Assembly: GCA_035995165.1 (NCBI GenBank)
Contig: DASYKU010000019.1
Span: 20,813-84,812, forward strand
Direction: 5' to 3'
Source: Mycobacteriales bacterium
GTDB taxonomy: Bacteria; Actinomycetota; Actinomycetes; Mycobacteriales; CADCTP01
Length of the DNA stretch: 64,000 nucleotides
The position numbers and the translations under genes are program-made. The stretch's first letter is position 1; the number at the start of each line of letters is the position of its first letter. Below are positions 61,476 to 64,000 of this stretch, one piece after another. Below the pieces are notes generated by a model that was not told the origin of the DNA, made no database searches, and saw only the letters and a list, made by a program, of their open reading frames with translations.

Positions 61476-61637
61476 AACTGCGGCACCGGCGACGGCACGA
61501 ATCTCTTCTCCTGAACCCTTTTAAGGGCTCTTCGGATTTCAGCGTGGTGACAGGGTAACGCGCCGGTAGGCGGCCACTCAGGGAGCCGGCGAATATTAAT
61601 GACTTCCCAGAGGCCATGGTGATAGACACCGGCTTCC

Positions 61638-62660
61638 TCAGGTCGGCCACTGTCCGAGATGACCGGCCGACTCGTCCGGTCCCAGCTGTTGCCGGGATTC
61701 CTGGTTCGGTCGTCCGCAGCATTTCTTGTACTTGGCGGCCGAACCGCACCAGCAGGGCGCGTTGCGGGCTGGTGGCCAGGCGATGGCGCCGCCTTCGGCG
61801 AGGATTTCCACCATGTATTCATGGCGGGTTCTTCCTTCGGTGGGGTCTCCGCCGGTGCGGTCGACGAACTCGTTGAGGCCGGCAACAGTCAGTGGGACCA
61901 TCGTGATCCGCGGCGTCCCGGCAGCGGAGAGGGCACGGTTGTCTGCCTCGCGGTCGCGGGCGATGGCATCGCTGTCCGTGTGCTGAACGAGCTGTGGCCA
62001 CGATTGATGCGCGCGGGCAATCTCGTCCCGAGGCCAGAACAGGATTCGCACCTCGCGTGGTGCACGCGACCTGTCGCCCGGGGGCGAGTATGTCTCCCCG
62101 GACAATTCGATGTCGGTGAACGAGACGCCCACAGGATCGGTCGTAGCGGACCCCATCTCGCGGACGGAGTCGTCCAGGTCGTCTGGCGGCTGTCCCAGCC
62201 TGCGGCGAACCCGCCGACGGCCGGCAAGTAGCGCATTGGCGTAGGACAGCCCCTGGTGGCGGGTGGTCATCTCTTCGGCGCTAAGCCGGGAGACCGCGGC
62301 GGAGAACCAGGTGAGTGCCTGATCAAGTTCGCCACGGTGCTCCAGCAACTCAGCGCCCATGTGCCAGGGCATCGGCGACGAGGGCCGAGACGCCCGAAGC
62401 GCCCCCAACTGGGCGCGCGCCTCCTCGTCGCGGCCGATGTCGAACAACACATCGGCTAAGGCGACCCGGGCGTTGCCGCCGTCCTCCCCGCCCAGGGCGA
62501 CGGCCTCGGTCAGCAATGCGATAGCCCGCTGCGAGTGTCCGGCTCGATGCCAGGCATCGCCAGCTTCGAGGAGGATCTCGCCGCGCTCGTCGGGATACTC
62601 CTCGAGGTCGGACTCCAGCTGCCGGGCGAACTCGGCGTGCCTATCGGCCACGGTCGGCAC
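61638..62660 (-). CDS. TPR-repeat protein with C-terminal SEC-C zinc motif
   Basis: This 340-residue protein has N-terminal TPR-like helices (about 1-145: 'LLEAGDAWHRAGHSQRAIAL', 'VALADVLFDIGRDEEARAQL'). A central domain (about 150-300) is unknown. The C-terminal SEC-C motif 'NAPCWCGSAAKYKKCCG' has four Cys positioned to bind zinc. SEC-C modules mediate protein contacts, as in SecA. It is likely an adaptor in the accessory segment; partner unknown. It is transcribed toward the preceding hypothetical gene. Confidence 0.82.
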   Translation of the reverse strand: MPTVADRHAEFARQLESDLEEYPDERGEILLEAGDAWHRAGHSQRAIALLTEAVALGGEDGGNARVALADVLFDIGRDEEARAQLGALRASRPSSPMPWHMGAELLEHRGELDQALTWFSAAVSRLSAEEMTTRHQGLSYANALLAGRRRVRRRLGQPPDDLDDSVREMGSATTDPVGVSFTDIELSGETYSPPGDRSRAPREVRILFWPRDEIARAHQSWPQLVQHTDSDAIARDREADNRALSAAGTPRITMVPLTVAGLNEFVDRTGGDPTEGRTRHEYMVEILAEGGAIAWPPARNAPCWCGSAAKYKKCCGRPNQESRQQLGPDESAGHLGQWPT

Positions 62661-62724
62661 TGTAGTAGTCCCGAACCGCGGGAGCCCTTCGTGTCCGATA
62701 CGCGCCGCCCGACTGGCCGTGTCT

Positions 62725-62730
62725 TACGAT
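62725..62730 (+). promoter_or_regulatory. TACGAT -10 element of the toxin-antitoxin operon
   Basis: TACGAT lies 18 bases before the antitoxin GTG in GTGTCTTACGATCTGTG. Transcription would start a few bases ahead of the start codon, giving a nearly leaderless mRNA. No ribosome site is seen. Confidence 0.5.
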
Positions 62731-62748
62731 CTGTGCGACGCCCTGACC

Positions 62749-62982
62749 GTGGCCGACACGATCACATTCCGCCCAGACGAGGACGCGGCTCGGGCGCTAG
62801 CTATCTTGACCCGCGATGGCACATCGGTTTCGACCGCCGTGCGGGCGGCGTTGATCGACGCCGCCCGTGGCCGCGCGAGGACGACGCTACGCGACGAAGC
62901 CGAGGCTCTGGCAGCCGACGATCAGGACCGGGCCGAGGCCGCGCAAGTACTTCGCGACATGGAGACTCTACGTGCATGGTGA
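62749..62982 (+). CDS. Antitoxin of a MazEF-like pair
   Basis: This 77-residue protein starts 'VADTITFRPDEDAARALAIL' followed by 'TRDGTSVSTAVRAALIDAA', a ribbon-helix-helix DNA-binding pattern. A charged helical C-terminus ('DDQDRAEAAQVLRDMETLRAW') would wrap the toxin. It overlaps the MazF-like gene by 11 bases. It should neutralise the toxin and repress the operon. Confidence 0.85.
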   Translation: MADTITFRPDEDAARALAILTRDGTSVSTAVRAALIDAARGRARTTLRDEAEALAADDQDRAEAAQVLRDMETLRAW

Positions 62983-63283
62983 GGTCTACCGTCTCAACAC
63001 TCCACGTGGCGCCGGTGGTCACGAGCGGGCCGGGTCCCGATTTGCAGTCGTCGTCCAGTCTGATCAGTTGCCCTTGTCGACCTTGCTCGTAGCTCCGACG
63101 TCCACTTCCGCGCGTGCAGCTACCTTCCGACCCGAGGTCGAGATCGCCGGACGGTCCACCCTGGTCCTCGCGGAACAGACCGCAGCGGTCGACCCCACGC
63201 GGCTCGGTACCAGCGCAGGACACCTCAGCGTCGATGAGCTACGACGCGTGGAAGCCGCGTTGCGGCTCGTCCTGGAACTCTGA
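62972..63283 (+). CDS. MazF/PemK-family toxin endoribonuclease
   Basis: This 103-residue protein has the MazF fold: 'GEVYRLNTPRGAGGHERAGSRFAVVVQSD' in core, 'LSTLLVAPTSTSAR', 'VLAEQTAAVDPTRLG' and a C-terminal helix 'VDELRRVEAALRLVLEL'. MazF toxins cut mRNA at short sequences and stop growth when freed from the antitoxin. GTG 62972 overlaps the antitoxin gene. The pair lies just inside direct repeat B, a common place for maintenance modules. Confidence 0.88.
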   Translation: MHGEVYRLNTPRGAGGHERAGSRFAVVVQSDQLPLSTLLVAPTSTSARAATFRPEVEIAGRSTLVLAEQTAAVDPTRLGTSAGHLSVDELRRVEAALRLVLEL

Positions 63284-63433
63284 CCACATGGTTCGACCCA
63301 GGAGACTTGGAGGTTCTGGAGTTCGGTCGTTCCGTCATGGACCAGCACCGCGTGCCCCCACAGTTCGTCTGCGGCCATGCACCGGACCCGCATTGAACTC
63401 CGGCCGCCTACTCACTCCTTGGTGAACGGGCCG

Positions 63434-63664
63434 ACAACTGAGACCAAAAATGAACGGACCAACGGATCTCGCCACGACCAGTACGGACCCGCAGGTCAGG
63501 GTGGAACCGCCTCGGAGAATCGAACTCCGGACCTGTTCATTACGAGCCGTCGGCCCCAACGTCCTGGGCGTCCTCCGACGTACGAACCGCTGGTCAGCAG
63601 CCCACCCGGATCTCGGCGTACACCGGCTGACGACCAACAACTGAGACCAGAACTGAGACCACCC
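63434..63664. repeat. Direct repeat B (~230 bp) with tRNA 3'-half
   Basis: This is the second copy of the repeat at 60014-60245, ending in two CTGAGACC copies. Chromosomal coding resumes about 90 bases to its right. The 150 bases between mazF and this repeat hold no supportable gene. Confidence 0.75.
63502..63546 (-). other. 3' half of a tRNA gene, probably tRNA-Thr(CGT)
   Basis: Minus-strand reading gives the anticodon loop CTCGTAA, a perfect T-arm (CGGAG TTCGATT CTCCG) and acceptor strand AGGCGGT-T-CCA. The expected 5' half is replaced by unrelated sequence, so it is a fragment. The short frame 'MNRSGVRFSEAVPP' read across it is a typical false ORF over tRNA 3' ends. Confidence 0.7.
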
Positions 63665-63750
63665 AGATGATCTTGGGCCTCCGCTCCCATCCGACACGGC
63701 ACTTGCGCATCGCCGCCGCGGGGCGGCGCTCGGTGATCCGCCCGGCGTCG

Positions 63751-64000
63751 TCAGCGGCTGAGGCCGGTGCCGACCGCGGCAAGGAGGGCCGAGGCATCCG
63801 TCGGGGTGGTGGCCGCCGGTCGGTCCCGGAGCAGGTTCCGCAGGTCGGCCCCTCGGTCGGGCAGGACCGCGCCGGGCGCCTGCCTGACCCGGGTTCCGGC
63901 CGCGCAGACCAGGTCGACCGTCCGCTCCAGCTGCAGCGCGACGGGCAGCCAGGCCGCCGCGGTGCGGCCGGGATCCGGCTCCGCCAGGTCCCGCTCGAGC
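63751..64000 (-). CDS. Hypothetical protein, C-terminal 82 residues (5' end outside window)
   Basis: The minus-strand frame is open from the right edge to a TGA at 63751-63753 and shows clear GC-biased coding sequence. It contains 'AAAWLPVALQLERTVDLVCA' and ends 'LLAAVGTGLSR'. The helix resembles the cytoplasmic part of FUSC-type membrane proteins, but the fragment is too short to assign. Confidence 0.55.
   Translation of the reverse strand, partial: LERDLAEPDPGRTAAAWLPVALQLERTVDLVCAAGTRVRQAPGAVLPDRGADLRNLLRDRPAATTPTDASALLAAVGTGLSR

Noticed and set aside
61510..61530. CCCTTTTAAGGG near-palindrome after the 134-residue hypothetical gene
   Set aside because: The stem is only five bases with a two-base loop, too weak to call a terminator or operator.

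Overview
The window is chromosomal DNA of a high-GC Gram-positive actinobacterium. The evidence is very strong GC bias at third codon positions, frequent GTG starts, many 4-base stop/start overlaps, lipoprotein and Tat exporters, an F420-type luciferase-like oxidoreductase, and the typical actinobacterial order DUF3180-folK-folB-folP-folE-ftsH-hpt-tilS-zincin-dacB-ppa. I cannot name the genus from the sequence alone. No rRNA gene and no complete tRNA gene is visible.

Layout. (1) 1-10,719: the tail of a branched-chain-type binding protein, then a transport and catabolism locus. A plus-strand operon (ATPase, lipoprotein binding protein, methyltransferase) converges on a five-gene minus-strand operon (permease, binding protein, amidohydrolase, 2-oxoglutarate/Fe(II) oxygenase, second permease). 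A second methyltransferase/ATPase pair follows. Two NitT/TauT-type importers thus surround two catabolic enzymes, and a GGTCACT motif lies ahead of both main operons. (2) 10,754-14,155: a Pro-rich membrane/coiled-coil protein, an orphan osmolyte-type binding lipoprotein and a PAS-PAS-GGDEF diguanylate cyclase. (3) 14,264-24,617: the housekeeping block for folate synthesis, FtsH, purine salvage, tRNA-Ile lysidine synthesis, a cell-wall carboxypeptidase and pyrophosphatase. (4) 24,782-42,885: mixed accessory genes, including PadR/MFS efflux, DUF72, an M28 peptidase, a YcnI-like copper protein, TrpRS, an aldo/keto reductase, an amidase, DedA, an odd S8 peptidase and a GntR/FCD regulator. (5) 42,952-45,803: a sugar PTS split into EIIB, EIIA and a convergent EIIC, with DasR-type operator-like palindromes ahead of both transcription units. 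(6) 45,871-57,797: a serine hydrolase, two EEP-family phosphodiesterases/nucleases, a Tat-exported phospholipase C, DUF4242 plus a secreted protein, an orphan ECF sigma factor, a LuxR/LAL regulator and an ATPase-LLM oxidoreductase fusion.

(7) 57,798-63,664 is an accessory segment with lower coding density and visible decay. It holds a 32-codon small ORF, a frameshifted and internally deleted fic gene, several unknown genes, a TPR/SEC-C protein and a MazEF-like toxin-antitoxin pair. Two ~230 bp direct repeats 3,420 bp apart bound part of it, and each carries the 3' half of a tRNA that looks like tRNA-Thr(CGT). This is what repeated insertion at the 3' end of a tRNA gene would leave behind. After 63,664 ordinary chromosomal coding resumes with the tail of a minus-strand gene.
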